Shown: positions 33,201 through 42,030 of the stretch, piece after piece
Position numbering within the stretch: the stretch's first letter is position 1
Layout: each line of letters opens with the position of its first letter
From: Flavobacterium araucananum
GTDB taxonomy: Bacteria; Bacteroidota; Bacteroidia; Flavobacteriales; Flavobacteriaceae
Direction of reading: 5' to 3'
DNA length: 64,000 nt
Assembly (NCBI RefSeq): GCF_002222055.1
Contig: NZ_MUGS01000015.1
Span: forward strand, 211,739 to 275,738
The notes under the pieces: model-generated
Seen by the model: only the letters and a program-made list of their open reading frames with translations
Told to the model about the DNA's origin: nothing
The model's database searches: none
Program-made: the position numbers and the translations under genes

Positions 33201-35132
33201 ATGGAAAAAATTTATAAACTATCGTTAGTACCGCTTCTGTTGCTTTTATTGGTTTGCAATACATCTGTATGGGCACAAAAGACTACGATCCCCGGAAAAA
33301 CGGAATGGTTTGATCCTAATAAAAAAGCATCAACATATTGTAATCCTGTAAACATTGGGTACAATTACACGACCGAAAATCATAATGGTATTCCGGAATC
33401 CAGACGTTCGAGTGCAGATCCTGTAATTATTACTTACAAAGGCGAATATTATTTATTTGCGACCAATCAGGCTGGATATTTCTGGAGTAAAGACCTGTCT
33501 GATTGGAAATTTGTATACGGAAGTTTTCAAAGAAAACCTGCAGATGATGATCAGTGTGCACCTGCTGCCTGGGTTGTAAATGATACTTTATTCTATGTTG
33601 GGTCTACCTGGAAAAGAGATCACCCAATCTGGAAAACGGCAGATCCAAAATCAGGACAATGGTTGCGACATGTTGATAAGGCAATGCTGCCAACCTGGGA
33701 TCCTGCTATTTTTCAGGATGATGATAAAAAAGTATATATGTACTACGGCTCAAGCGGAAAATTGCCACTTGTGGGTGTAGAAGTAGATTATAAAACCTGG
33801 CTTCCAAAAGGAAATCAGGCAGATTATGAAAAATTATACAAAGCAACAGAAGTCGAAGATATTCAGCGTCCGTATGGCCAAATAAAAGAAGTAGTTGGTC
33901 TTGATCCTTCCTCTCACGGATGGGAACGTTTTGGTCCAAATAATGATATGGAACCTGCTCCCTGGGGAAATTTTATTGAAGGAGCCTGGATGACCAAACA
34001 CAATGGCAAATATTATATGCAATACGGTGCTCCGGCAACAGAATATAAAGGATATGCCAATGGAGTTCATGTTGGAAACAGTCCCCTGGGACCGTTTGAA
34101 TATCAAAAACACAACCCAATGTCCTATAAACCCGGTGGATTTGTAATTGGGGCAGGACATGGAAATACTTTTGCAGATAATTACGGAAATTATTGGAATA
34201 CCGGAACGTGCAAAATTTCGATAAAAGATCGTTTTGAGCGTCGTATTGATATGTTTCCCGCAGGATTTGACAAAGACGATGTGATGTATTCTATCACTTC
34301 TTATGGCGATTTTCCAATACTATTATCCACCAAAAAGCGCAATCAGGAAAAAGGTGCTTCATCAGGATGGATGTTACTTTCGTATAAAAAACCGGTTACA
34401 GTTTCTTCTTCAGAAGAATGTATGGAAGTTGAAACGCACAGAGTAGACAACGGTGGTAAAAAAGTATACGAGAAGTTTTGTTATGGTGCTTCGAATTTAA
34501 CCGATGAAAATATTCAGACCTATTGGTCTGCAAAAACAGATCATCCCGGTGAATGGCTGCAACTTGACTTAGGGAGACAAATGCAAATAAATGCCTTGCA
34601 GATTAACTATGCAGATCATAAAGCAACGCAGTACAACAAAGCAATGGATATTTATTATCAGTATAAAATCTACATGTCTGATGATGCTGTAAACTGGAAA
34701 TTGGTAGTCGATAAATCCAGAAACGCAAAGGATGTTCCGCATGATTATCTTGAATTAACAAAAGCAATTAAAGCACGTTACATTAAAATGGAAAATATCC
34801 ATAACGCGTCAGGATTATTTGCTGTATCGGACTTTAGGGTTTTTGGAAACGGATTATCAGAAAAACCAACTGTAGTTTCTGATTTTAAAGTCGACAGAAA
34901 TACATCAGATCCTCGTAATGCGATGATTTCATGGAAAAAACAAGCAGCTGCAATTGGTTATAATATTTATTACGGAATTACGCCTGACAAATTATACAAC
35001 AGTATTATGGTTTATGATGAAAGCTCGTATGATTTTAGAGGTTTAGATAAAGGAACAAAATATTATTTTACGATTGAAGCTTTTAATGAAAACGGAATTG
35101 GTATAAAAAATGAATTACTAGAGGTAAAATAA
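33201..35132 (+). CDS. GH43-like glycosidase with F5/8 type C and FN3 domains
   Basis: A 643-residue protein with signal peptide (SLVPLLLLLLVCNTSVWAQ). A five-bladed propeller of the GH43 type carries the expected acid triad: D73 in SSADPVI (base), D167 in PTWDPAIF (pKa modulator) and E260 in FIEGAWM (acid). Residues about 430-555 form a discoidin-like F5/8C domain (TDENIQTYWSAKTDHPGEWL), and about 556-643 an FN3 domain (VSDFKVDRNTSDPRNAMISW). The substrate is not evident; GH43-fold enzymes act on arabinosides, xylosides or galactosides. It closes the PUL, though the terminator and GDPD remnant upstream suggest a separate transcript. Confidence 0.83.
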   Translation: MEKIYKLSLVPLLLLLLVCNTSVWAQKTTIPGKTEWFDPNKKASTYCNPVNIGYNYTTENHNGIPESRRSSADPVIITYKGEYYLFATNQAGYFWSKDLSDWKFVYGSFQRKPADDDQCAPAAWVVNDTLFYVGSTWKRDHPIWKTADPKSGQWLRHVDKAMLPTWDPAIFQDDDKKVYMYYGSSGKLPLVGVEVDYKTWLPKGNQADYEKLYKATEVEDIQRPYGQIKEVVGLDPSSHGWERFGPNNDMEPAPWGNFIEGAWMTKHNGKYYMQYGAPATEYKGYANGVHVGNSPLGPFEYQKHNPMSYKPGGFVIGAGHGNTFADNYGNYWNTGTCKISIKDRFERRIDMFPAGFDKDDVMYSITSYGDFPILLSTKKRNQEKGASSGWMLLSYKKPVTVSSSEECMEVETHRVDNGGKKVYEKFCYGASNLTDENIQTYWSAKTDHPGEWLQLDLGRQMQINALQINYADHKATQYNKAMDIYYQYKIYMSDDAVNWKLVVDKSRNAKDVPHDYLELTKAIKARYIKMENIHNASGLFAVSDFRVFGNGLSEKPTVVSDFKVDRNTSDPRNAMISWKKQAAAIGYNIYYGITPDKLYNSIMVYDESSYDFRGLDKGTKYYFTIEAFNENGIGIKNELLEVK

Positions 35133-35228
35133 TTTTTAATTTTATTTTTAGAAATCGTTAAATAAAACCTGTGGCAGTTATAAAGAATTTTGTTCCTTTG
35201 CGTAACAACCCAAAATGCTATAAACCCT

Positions 35229-36626
35229 ATGAAAAAAACCATTCTTTTAACCGTTTTAATAGTAAACGGATTAACGTCTTTTGCACAGTCAGCACAGTCA
35301 AATGACGAAAAGAACATTAAATTATTCTATAAAAAAGCGCTAACAGAAGCGAAGTGTTATACTTGGTTAGAATATTTGTCTAACGATATCGGAAGTCGTT
35401 TATCAGGTTCAAAAAGTGCCGAAGAAGCAGTGCAGTATACAAAAAGACAACTTGAAACATTAGGGCTTGATAAAGTTTATTTGCAGGAAGTAATGGTTCC
35501 GCATTGGGTTCGTGGCGAAAAAGAAACGGCTTATATTTTAGACGGAAAAGTAAAAACGACTGTGCCAATTTGTGCTTTAGGAGGATCAGTTGCAACAGCA
35601 AAAACAGGTCTTACTGCAGAAATTGTAGAAGTACAGGGTATTGATGAATTAAAGACTTTAGGAGAAAAAGTAAAAGGTAAAATTGTGTTCTTTAACAGAC
35701 CAATGAATCCTGAAAATATCGAAACTTTTGTTTCATACGGAGCTTGTGTAGATCAAAGATTTGCCGGTGCCAAAGAAGCAGCTAAATTTGGCGCTGTTGG
35801 GACTATTGTACGTTCGATGAATTTACGTTTAGATGATTTCCCACATACTGGAGCTCAGAGTTATGGCGATTTGCCAAAAGAACAATATATTCCAACGGCT
35901 GCAATTAGTACAAATGGTGCAGAATTGTTGAGCAAATCATTAAAAGTAAATCCGGCTCTGAAATTTTATTTCAAACAATCTTGCGAGACTTTGCCGGATG
36001 TTTTGTCTTATAACGTAATTGGTGAAATGACAGGAACTGTTAATCCATCAAACATTATGGTTGTTGGGGGACATTTAGATTCTTGGGATTTAGCAGATGG
36101 TTCGCATGATGATGGAGCAGGAGTGGTGCAAAGTATGGAAGTAGTTCGTATTTTGAAAAACCTAAACTACAAACCTAAAAATACAATTCGTGTTGTTTTG
36201 TTTATGAATGAAGAAAACGGTGGCAAAGGTGGTGCTAAATATGAAGAGGTTTCAAAACAAAATAAAGAAAATCATATTTTTGCTTTAGAAAGCGATTCAG
36301 GAGGATTTAGCCCAAGAGGATTTTCTATAGAAGCTGATGATACGAATTATAAAAAGATTAAAGATTTCAGAGATCTTTTTGAGCCTTATTTAGTACACAG
36401 TTTTACAATTGGTCACGCAGGTTCAGATATCGGACATTTAACTTCTAAAGCGATTGTTAAAGCAGGTTTAAAACCAGATTCACAACGTTATTTTGATTAT
36501 CATCATGCAGCAAACGATAAATTTGATGCCATTAATAAAAGAGAATTAGAACTTGGTGCTGCAACAATGACAACATTAATGTATTTAATAGATCAAAACG
36601 GAATTGTGCTTCCAACAGCAAATTAA
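35229..36626 (+). CDS. Secreted M28-family zinc aminopeptidase
   Basis: 465 residues from ATG 35229, where a signal peptide begins (MKKTILLTVLIVNGLTSFAQ); an upstream in-frame ATG at 35190 is less likely. A PA-type insert (about residues 110-240) precedes the M28 catalytic part. The zinc and catalytic residues are visible as GGHLDSWDLADGSHDDGAG (His and Asp ligands), MNEENGGKG (Glu pair), ALESDSGGF (Asp/Glu) and YHHAANDKFD (His). It probably releases N-terminal amino acids from peptides in the periplasm or outside. It is not obviously part of the glycan locus and is closed by its own terminator. Confidence 0.9.
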   Translation: MKKTILLTVLIVNGLTSFAQSAQSNDEKNIKLFYKKALTEAKCYTWLEYLSNDIGSRLSGSKSAEEAVQYTKRQLETLGLDKVYLQEVMVPHWVRGEKETAYILDGKVKTTVPICALGGSVATAKTGLTAEIVEVQGIDELKTLGEKVKGKIVFFNRPMNPENIETFVSYGACVDQRFAGAKEAAKFGAVGTIVRSMNLRLDDFPHTGAQSYGDLPKEQYIPTAAISTNGAELLSKSLKVNPALKFYFKQSCETLPDVLSYNVIGEMTGTVNPSNIMVVGGHLDSWDLADGSHDDGAGVVQSMEVVRILKNLNYKPKNTIRVVLFMNEENGGKGGAKYEEVSKQNKENHIFALESDSGGFSPRGFSIEADDTNYKKIKDFRDLFEPYLVHSFTIGHAGSDIGHLTSKAIVKAGLKPDSQRYFDYHHAANDKFDAINKRELELGAATMTTLMYLIDQNGIVLPTAN

Positions 36627-36646
36627 AATTATAAAGTAAAAATACC

Positions 36647-36681
36647 TAAAAGCTACAAGTACAAACTTGTAGCTTTTTTTG
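36647..36681 (+). terminator. Intrinsic terminator after the M28 peptidase gene
   Basis: AAAAGCTACAAG and CTTGTAGCTTTT pair exactly around TACAAA and end in a T run. Confidence 0.88.
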
Positions 36682-36770
36682 TTTACAGACTTAAAAAAGA
36701 ATGTTTTTGTGTTTGAAATAACTAAAAATTCCGAAGCAGTGATTTCTTGAAGTGATTATTTTTTTTAAAC

Positions 36771-37076
36771 TTAAAGCTTCATTACAGCCAAATAATATAA
36801 AAACGTTATCGGAATGTTAGAAAGTAAAATAAGGATCTTAAACGCGATATTTTTGCGAAATTCCGTCAAGTGAATAAATCTATCCGTTAAATGAATCAAC
36901 ATAATTGTGTTTAGTACAATTGCTGATGCAACAAAAGGCCACGAAATAATTAATATGTTCGGGTTTTCGTTTGTAATCATGTAAAGTGTAAAAAAAAATG
37001 TGCTTATAATAAAGCTCCCAATAGCTAATTCAATTGAATTTGTTTCTTCAAATGGTTCGTGAATACTATTTTTCAT
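36771..37076 (-). CDS. Small membrane protein of unknown function
   Basis: A 101-residue protein with three predicted membrane helices (about residues 19-35, 43-62 and 80-99) and no recognised motif. It starts 4 bp after the Coq4-like gene ends on the same strand, so the two are probably translated from one mRNA, and it may assist that protein at the membrane. Confidence 0.6.
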   Translation of the reverse strand: MKNSIHEPFEETNSIELAIGSFIISTFFFTLYMITNENPNILIISWPFVASAIVLNTIMLIHLTDRFIHLTEFRKNIAFKILILLSNIPITFLYYLAVMKL

Positions 37077-37080
37077 AAGT

Positions 37081-37533
37081 TTAAATTTTAAAAGATGCCC
37101 TGATAGCAGGAATAGGGGTTAATAACATTTTTGAAAAATCCAGATAGTAAAAAGGAAGCGCTCGTTTCCCTTTTTTATATTGTTCTAAAAAATAAAAAAA
37201 CTGTGCGGGATAAAAAGGTGTTCCGGAAAGCATGACCAGAAACAGGTAGATGCTTTTTTTTCCATTCCCCAAAAGATAATATTGCATTCCTATTTCTTCT
37301 GTTACCGAAACACCTGTGTTCGTTAAAACATGGATTATATCATGATCTTCAAGTTTTGGCTGAATGTCAAAATGATTTCTCTCCAAAAAAACACCTAAGC
37401 CAAATCCTAAGCTGTCTTTAGGAAATTGCAGTAATTGCGCCTGATCAATTTCCCACGGCGTATTTTTTTTGACATATTTTTGATATGGTTTACTAGTCCA
37501 TTCATATATTTTTTCGAGAAGAATATCTTTCAT
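37081..37533 (-). CDS. Coq4-family protein
   Basis: A 150-residue protein carrying the signature of Coq4: H64-D65-x2-H68-x11-E80 within EDHDIIHVLTNTGVSVTEE, a zinc-binding motif of that family. The preceding PKDSLGFGLGVFLE and the following IGMQYYLLGNG also fit. In eukaryotes Coq4 acts in ubiquinone synthesis, with recent work proposing oxidative decarboxylation of the ring. Flavobacteria use menaquinone and no ubiquinone genes are nearby, so the bacterial role here must differ. It pairs with the small membrane protein downstream. Confidence 0.75.
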   Translation of the reverse strand: MKDILLEKIYEWTSKPYQKYVKKNTPWEIDQAQLLQFPKDSLGFGLGVFLERNHFDIQPKLEDHDIIHVLTNTGVSVTEEIGMQYYLLGNGKKSIYLFLVMLSGTPFYPAQFFYFLEQYKKGKRALPFYYLDFSKMLLTPIPAIRASFKI

Positions 37534-37627
37534 AAAGTGTTTTTAAAAGTTCTTTGAAACTCAAAGTTAAATGATAAATAAAAAAGCCAATTATAGTGCA
37601 TCAGCTTTTTTGTAATTCCTGACAATC

Positions 37628-38305
37628 TTAATAATTGTCTATAACAGTCTTTAATAAATTTGAATCAACCAGGTCAGATGGGGCAACAACTTTTTCCTCT
37701 AGCGGAATATCGTTTCCATATCTTTCCTTTAATATTTTTTGAACTCTTGCATCGCCCAGATTAAAATCTTTGAGTTCTTTTAAAGTACACAATTCAATTC
37801 CGGCACCATTTTTATAGATTTTCCAGACCAATTCAGAACAATAAATGCGGTTATCCGTCCATTCAAAATAAGCATCATATTCCTTACCTAAAAAGTGCTT
37901 GCCGTATGTTTTCATTTTTTCAAGAGTTTCTTCATTTAAAACTTTTTCGGCATTTTTTAATCTTTTAATTACATACTTATGACCTTTTCCACGTGCTATC
38001 CATTCCTCAACAGGTGTAATTTTGACAGGCTGAACAGCTTCAAGAACAAATTGTCCTCCGTTAACAAAAAAAACAATACCACAATGCGAAAATTTTGAAT
38101 TTGTAGCAATTCGTACCGCTTCACATTGCTTAGATTCTGAAGTCTGAAAAATAAGATCTCCATCCTGAATTTTATTGGCAAGTACATTTTCTGATGTTTT
38201 CTTAGAAAACGGATTGTTAGGAAAAACAGATATTGCTACAAATAGTGCAAGACCAAAACTTAGCAGAAAAGTAACTCCCAGAAATAGATATTTTTGTTTT
38301 TTCAT
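37628..38305 (-). CDS. YiiX/NlpC-P60-like cysteine hydrolase
   Basis: 225 residues from MKKQKYLFLG (an upstream ATG adds seven residues). One N-terminal membrane helix or uncleaved signal precedes a permuted papain-like domain of the YiiX/YebB type. IQDGDLIFQTSESK and NSKFSHCGIVFF contain the conserved His, and RIYCSELVWKIY contains the catalytic Cys. Family members are thought to act on lipids or cell-wall peptides; the substrate is unknown. The short gap to the Coq4-like gene contains a weak GCTTTTTT hairpin, so the two are probably separate transcripts. Confidence 0.78.
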   Translation of the reverse strand: MKKQKYLFLGVTFLLSFGLALFVAISVFPNNPFSKKTSENVLANKIQDGDLIFQTSESKQCEAVRIATNSKFSHCGIVFFVNGGQFVLEAVQPVKITPVEEWIARGKGHKYVIKRLKNAEKVLNEETLEKMKTYGKHFLGKEYDAYFEWTDNRIYCSELVWKIYKNGAGIELCTLKELKDFNLGDARVQKILKERYGNDIPLEEKVVAPSDLVDSNLLKTVIDNY

Positions 38306-38412
38306 GTTTTTATTTTTGAATTCCAAAAGTACTTTATTATGCTGACCAAAATAGTTAATTATTTAAAGCATTACAAACAATTCAAAAGTACTTTGAAGTA
38401 CAAAGTAATAGA

Positions 38413-38451
38413 TAAAAAAAATAGTTGCCAAATAAAATGACAACTATTTTT
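38413..38451 (-). terminator. Terminator after the outer-membrane protein gene
   Basis: On the minus strand AAAAATAGTTG and CAACTATTTTT pair exactly (11 bp), followed by a T run, 24 bp after the stop at 38475. Confidence 0.75.
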
Positions 38452-38474
38452 GTATAATATTTTTTTAAGAAATA

Positions 38475-39380
38475 TTAGATTCTAAAAATTCCACCAACTG
38501 CAATAATTCTTTGTAAAAAGAAAAAATCTTGCGAAGCTTTATCATCACTACTTGTTGTAGTTCTAATATCCTGCATATTGATGTAACCGCCTTTTAGCTC
38601 ACCCTGAATATAGAAATATTTGAAGAAGGTAAAGTTTATCCCCGCTTTTGCAGATAAACCATATCCTGAAACGTGAAAATCGTCATGACGTTCTTTTCCT
38701 AAAAGACTTGTATTTGTTTTAGGATATAAAAGTCCTGCACCTAAACCTTCAGTTAAGTTAATCTGAACTTTATCTGTATTTGGCAAACCAAACCATTTAG
38801 AAATATCATCATGTCTGGAAACCTCTGTATTAATATAGTTCAAACCATCTGTATGTTCGTACATTAAAAAAGCAGGAGGATTTCCCTGAGCAACACCTTT
38901 ATCATAACCACCTTCGATAGCACCATGCTGAGACATATCTACGGGTGTATTATTATAATTTCCGTTGTAGTAAGATCCAGCCTGATCAGCAGGTAAATTA
39001 ATATTACCAGTAACATTAGCCGTTTGATTTTGGGTCATTACATACTTCATGTGATCCCAGCCAATAGCAACGCTGTAGTGGTCGCTAATGAAATATCCCA
39101 TTCTGAAATTAGTTTGCGGAATCGTCATGTTTGCCGGATTAACATAATCAACATGCCATCCTTTTGGTTTATCATGAGCTTTCATATCCGAAACTGTAAA
39201 GTCGTAATCCTTACCTCTGAAATTAACATCAGATTTAGTATAACTGTCTCTGTTTCCTCCCCAGGAAATAAAAAATTTCCCTTTGTTATGTGCCGTGTAT
39301 TTTTGTACTGCTATTTCTTCCTGAGCAAAAGTGTTTATCGAGAAACACAATAAGAAGAAAAATAAAATTTTTGTTTTCAA
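38475..39380 (-). CDS. Predicted outer-membrane beta-barrel protein
   Basis: A 301-residue protein with signal peptide MKTKILFFFLLCFSINTFAQ. The mature part has alternating aromatic/hydrophobic strands with turns rich in Asn, Asp and Gly (NFRMGYFISDHYSVAIGWDH, YGLSAKAGINFTFFKYFYIQ) and ends in GGIFRI, a pattern of 8- to 12-stranded barrels. No specific family is recognised. It begins 19 bp after kdsA on the same strand, so the LPS-precursor enzyme and this envelope protein are probably co-transcribed. Confidence 0.75.
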   Translation of the reverse strand: MKTKILFFFLLCFSINTFAQEEIAVQKYTAHNKGKFFISWGGNRDSYTKSDVNFRGKDYDFTVSDMKAHDKPKGWHVDYVNPANMTIPQTNFRMGYFISDHYSVAIGWDHMKYVMTQNQTANVTGNINLPADQAGSYYNGNYNNTPVDMSQHGAIEGGYDKGVAQGNPPAFLMYEHTDGLNYINTEVSRHDDISKWFGLPNTDKVQINLTEGLGAGLLYPKTNTSLLGKERHDDFHVSGYGLSAKAGINFTFFKYFYIQGELKGGYINMQDIRTTTSSDDKASQDFFFLQRIIAVGGIFRI

Positions 39381-39399
39381 TGAAAATAGTATTAAAAAT

Positions 39400-40218
39400 T
39401 TAAAATGAGTTAACTGTTTTTCTAATAGCCACCAACTTGGTCATTAAGCCTTCAAAATAATCTAAATGTAACATGTTAGCACCATCGCTTTTTGCATTTG
39501 CAGGATCAAAATGGGTTTCGATAAAAATACCGTCAACACCTACAGCAATACCAGCTTTGGCAACTGTTTCGATCATGTCCGGTCTTCCGCCCGTAACACC
39601 GGCAGTTTGATTAGGTTGTTGCAAAGAGTGTGTAACATCCAGAACTGTAGAAGCATATTGTTGCATAGTAGGAATTCCTCTAAAATCAACAATCATGTCC
39701 TGATATCCAAACATACTGCCACGATCTGTAACGATTACATTTTCGTTATGGCAATCCAATACTTTTTGTACGGCATGTTTCATGCTTTCAGGACTCATAA
39801 ATTGTCCTTTTTTCAAGTTTACCACTTTCCCTGTATTAGCTGCAGCTACTACTAAGTCAGTTTGACGTACCAGAAATGCAGGAATTTGCAAAACATCTAC
39901 GTATTGTGCCGCCATATCAGCATCTTCATTTGTATGAATATCTGTTACCGTTGGAATGTGAAAAGTTTCTGAAACTTTTCTTAATATTTTTAATGCTTTT
40001 TCGTCACCAATTCCTGAAAAACTGTCAATTCGGGAACGGTTGGCTTTTTTAAACGATCCTTTAAATACATAAGGAATCTGAAGTTTGTCGGTAATACCAA
40101 CTAATTTTTCAGCAATTCTGAGTGCCATTTCTTCTCCTTCAATAGCGCAAGGCCCCGCCAATAAAAAGAAGTTCCCGCTATCAGTATGCTTAATTTGTGG
40201 AATATGTTGTATGTTCAT
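39400..40218 (-). CDS. kdsA: 3-deoxy-8-phosphooctulonate synthase
   Basis: Condenses arabinose 5-phosphate and phosphoenolpyruvate to Kdo 8-phosphate, the first committed step to the inner core sugar of lipopolysaccharide. The 272-residue protein contains LLAGPCAIE (residues 18-26), KGSFKKANRSRIDSFSG, VTDIHTNEDA, QIPAFLVRQTDL and VTDRGSMFGYQDM, all characteristic of KdsA. A good -7 box lies 21 bp before the start codon. Confidence 0.96.
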   Translation of the reverse strand: MNIQHIPQIKHTDSGNFFLLAGPCAIEGEEMALRIAEKLVGITDKLQIPYVFKGSFKKANRSRIDSFSGIGDEKALKILRKVSETFHIPTVTDIHTNEDADMAAQYVDVLQIPAFLVRQTDLVVAAANTGKVVNLKKGQFMSPESMKHAVQKVLDCHNENVIVTDRGSMFGYQDMIVDFRGIPTMQQYASTVLDVTHSLQQPNQTAGVTGGRPDMIETVAKAGIAVGVDGIFIETHFDPANAKSDGANMLHLDYFEGLMTKLVAIRKTVNSF

Positions 40219-40238
40219 AATATGATTTTTTGACAGTG

Positions 40239-40246
40239 CAAAGGTA
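40239..40246 (-). promoter_or_regulatory. -7 box of the kdsA promoter
   Basis: On the minus strand TACCTTTG matches TAnnTTTG perfectly, 20 nt before the kdsA ATG. No TTG occurs at the ideal -33 position. Confidence 0.65.
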
Positions 40247-40692
40247 GTTATGATTTATGAATAGCAGATTAAGATTTAAGTTTTTTTTAAGAAGCTATCC
40301 TTATCGAAAGTGCTACCTGATTATTTTACTTTAGATCTTTATTTTTTTCTTAGTTGCTATAAAAATCTCTCCAAACGTCTAAGGAATTATCTCTGCAAGA
40401 ACCAGTAAAAACAGCCTTTCTTAAAAAATGATTACCGTGCTTTTGTCAAGGCTTGTAATTAATAGTTTCAAAAGTAAATTTTAGACTCAATTAAAACAGC
40501 CTCTGTAAGACATAATATGTATTAAAAACTATCAAAATAAGACAGGTAAACTAAAAACCTAAACATACAATTACAGCCAATCTGCCGAATACCTTATTTT
40601 TACTACAAGTCTTCAAAGGGTTTAGCATAAAAAAAACATTCCATGATCCAATTCATTTTTTTGTAATTTTTATTTTCGCATTAATAAAACCA
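40247..40692. other. Long intergenic region without recognised content
   Basis: About 450 bp of AT-rich sequence between kdsA and a lipoprotein gene, both on the minus strand. Apart from the kdsA promoter at its edge I see no strong hairpin, repeat, TA-box series or coding frame in it. Confidence 0.5.
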
Positions 40693-41142
40693 TTACTGTT
40701 TTAAGCTTAATCCCAGAGGAACCATCAAAATTCCTTTTTCATAGATATTAAGATATAGGATAATCGGTTTTTTTTGTCCGTCCCATTTTAGCTCGTAGAC
40801 ATTTAGAAAGCCAGCGCCCATGTCGCTTCTTTTGGTAGGAAAAGGACAACAGGTCTCTAAACGTGTATAAGTAATTTTTTCTCCTTTTGGTCCTGCTAAA
40901 GCATTTAGAAAACGAGTTTCGTTTAAAGCTTCATCTTTTGTATTTCTAAAAAAGATATTTACGGGATAATCAGGATCGTAACCGTATTTTTTATCGGTAC
41001 TAAAAAGTGTAATTGCAAATGTATTATCTTTCTTCAAAACTAAATCAGGAGCATTATCGTCAACATTTTTCAAAGTCGATCTAGTACTCACGCAAGAAGT
41101 TGCAGTAATTAATAAAATGATAATAAGAGCAATTTTTTTCAT
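40693..41142 (-). CDS. Lipoprotein of unknown function
   Basis: A 149-residue protein with signal peptide and lipobox (LLITATSC, C17), followed by VSTRSTLKNVDDNAPDLVLK. The segment TFAITLFSTDKKYGYDPDYPVNIFFR and the Cys pair in RLETCCPFPTKRSDMGAGF stand out. I do not recognise the family. It is flanked by gaps of 190 and 450 bp and seems monocistronic. Its position next to kdsA is the only hint of an envelope link. Confidence 0.65.
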   Translation of the reverse strand: MKKIALIIILLITATSCVSTRSTLKNVDDNAPDLVLKKDNTFAITLFSTDKKYGYDPDYPVNIFFRNTKDEALNETRFLNALAGPKGEKITYTRLETCCPFPTKRSDMGAGFLNVYELKWDGQKKPIILYLNIYEKGILMVPLGLSLKQ

Positions 41143-41331
41143 GGTTTCAATATTGGTAATACAAATGTAAAAGTGTTTTTTCTTTTTGATATGAATTTTA
41201 CAAATTATGATGATTTTAATTATTACAACATCATCGATAATAGGCTATAATTGGTGTGAATGCTATTTTTGTTATAGTTTCTACTAATAAAAGTGAATTA
41301 GAAATAAGCTAAATCTGTGATGAAAAAATCA

Positions 41332-42021
41332 TTACAAATCTGTTTTATTCTGTTTTTTTGAATTCAGTTTTAAAATACCAACTACAATCAGATATTGTGC
41401 CACAAGATAGGTTAACATGATAAAAAATGAACTTTTTATAATTGGGGTGTCAAATTTATTGATTGCCAATATACTATCAGAAACAACAAATGAAACAGCT
41501 CCCAGAAAAACATATAATCCTCCGGGTTTTTTCCAGATCAAATAGCCATTGAAGGCGAATAAAAGCATTGTCGAAATTACGGCAGCATAAATAATTACAG
41601 GTATTTTTAAATCGCCTAAATTGGGCATTAAAACTAAAACCATTCCTATTAAATAAAAAGCGATTATCAGACTACCAATTCCAAAAAGAGCTTTGTTAAT
41701 CTGGATTTCTCCTGTAATTTGCTTGTTAAAGAGCACACAATAACCAATATGCGAAATTAAAAAAGAAACGAGACCCAAAATAAAATAGATTTCGGCTATA
41801 TCTGCAAAAAGTAAAATGACATCTCCAATCCAGGAAAATAGTAAAGCGATTAAAAGTGTTTTTCGAGATGGAAATTTTTGATGAAAATAAACTCCAAAAC
41901 CTAATAACGGGATCAAAGCCGGTTTTAAAAATAAATCTAAACTTTCATATCCGGAAGATAAAATAAGTAAATAAACGATACTAAAAATAATATAGATTTT
42001 AAAAAAAATGGTGTTTTTCAT
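41332..42021 (-). CDS. Lysoplasmalogenase (YhhN/TMEM86 family)
   Basis: A 229-residue polytopic protein with about eight membrane helices. The conserved positions of the YhhN family are visible in LFSWIGDVILLF, the segment FILGLVSFLISHIGYC and GAVSFVVSDSILAINKF, where the two Asp residues in SWIGD and VSDS are thought to form the active site. Characterised members (TMEM86, and bacterial homologues) hydrolyse the vinyl-ether bond of lysoplasmalogens. The gene starts 9 bp after the end of an alkylglycerol-monooxygenase-like gene, so the two form an operon that points to ether-lipid breakdown. Confidence 0.82.
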   Translation of the reverse strand: MKNTIFFKIYIIFSIVYLLILSSGYESLDLFLKPALIPLLGFGVYFHQKFPSRKTLLIALLFSWIGDVILLFADIAEIYFILGLVSFLISHIGYCVLFNKQITGEIQINKALFGIGSLIIAFYLIGMVLVLMPNLGDLKIPVIIYAAVISTMLLFAFNGYLIWKKPGGLYVFLGAVSFVVSDSILAINKFDTPIIKSSFFIMLTYLVAQYLIVVGILKLNSKKQNKTDL

Positions 42022-42030
42022 AAGCGGTTT

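Noticed and set aside
33834..34160. 108-codon open frame antisense to the GH43-like gene
   Set aside because: Overlaps a gene with an intact catalytic triad; the composition is that of a reverse-complement shadow.
37081..37125. Third copy of the structured element (GCCCTGATAGCAGGAATAGG)
   Set aside because: Only about 15 bases match, they belong to the end of the Coq4-like coding sequence, and the apical stem and the 3' block are missing.
40693..41142. Annotation of this protein as a KDO-8-phosphate synthase relative
   Set aside because: The protein is a lipoprotein with no TIM-barrel or kdsA motifs; the only link is its nearness to kdsA.
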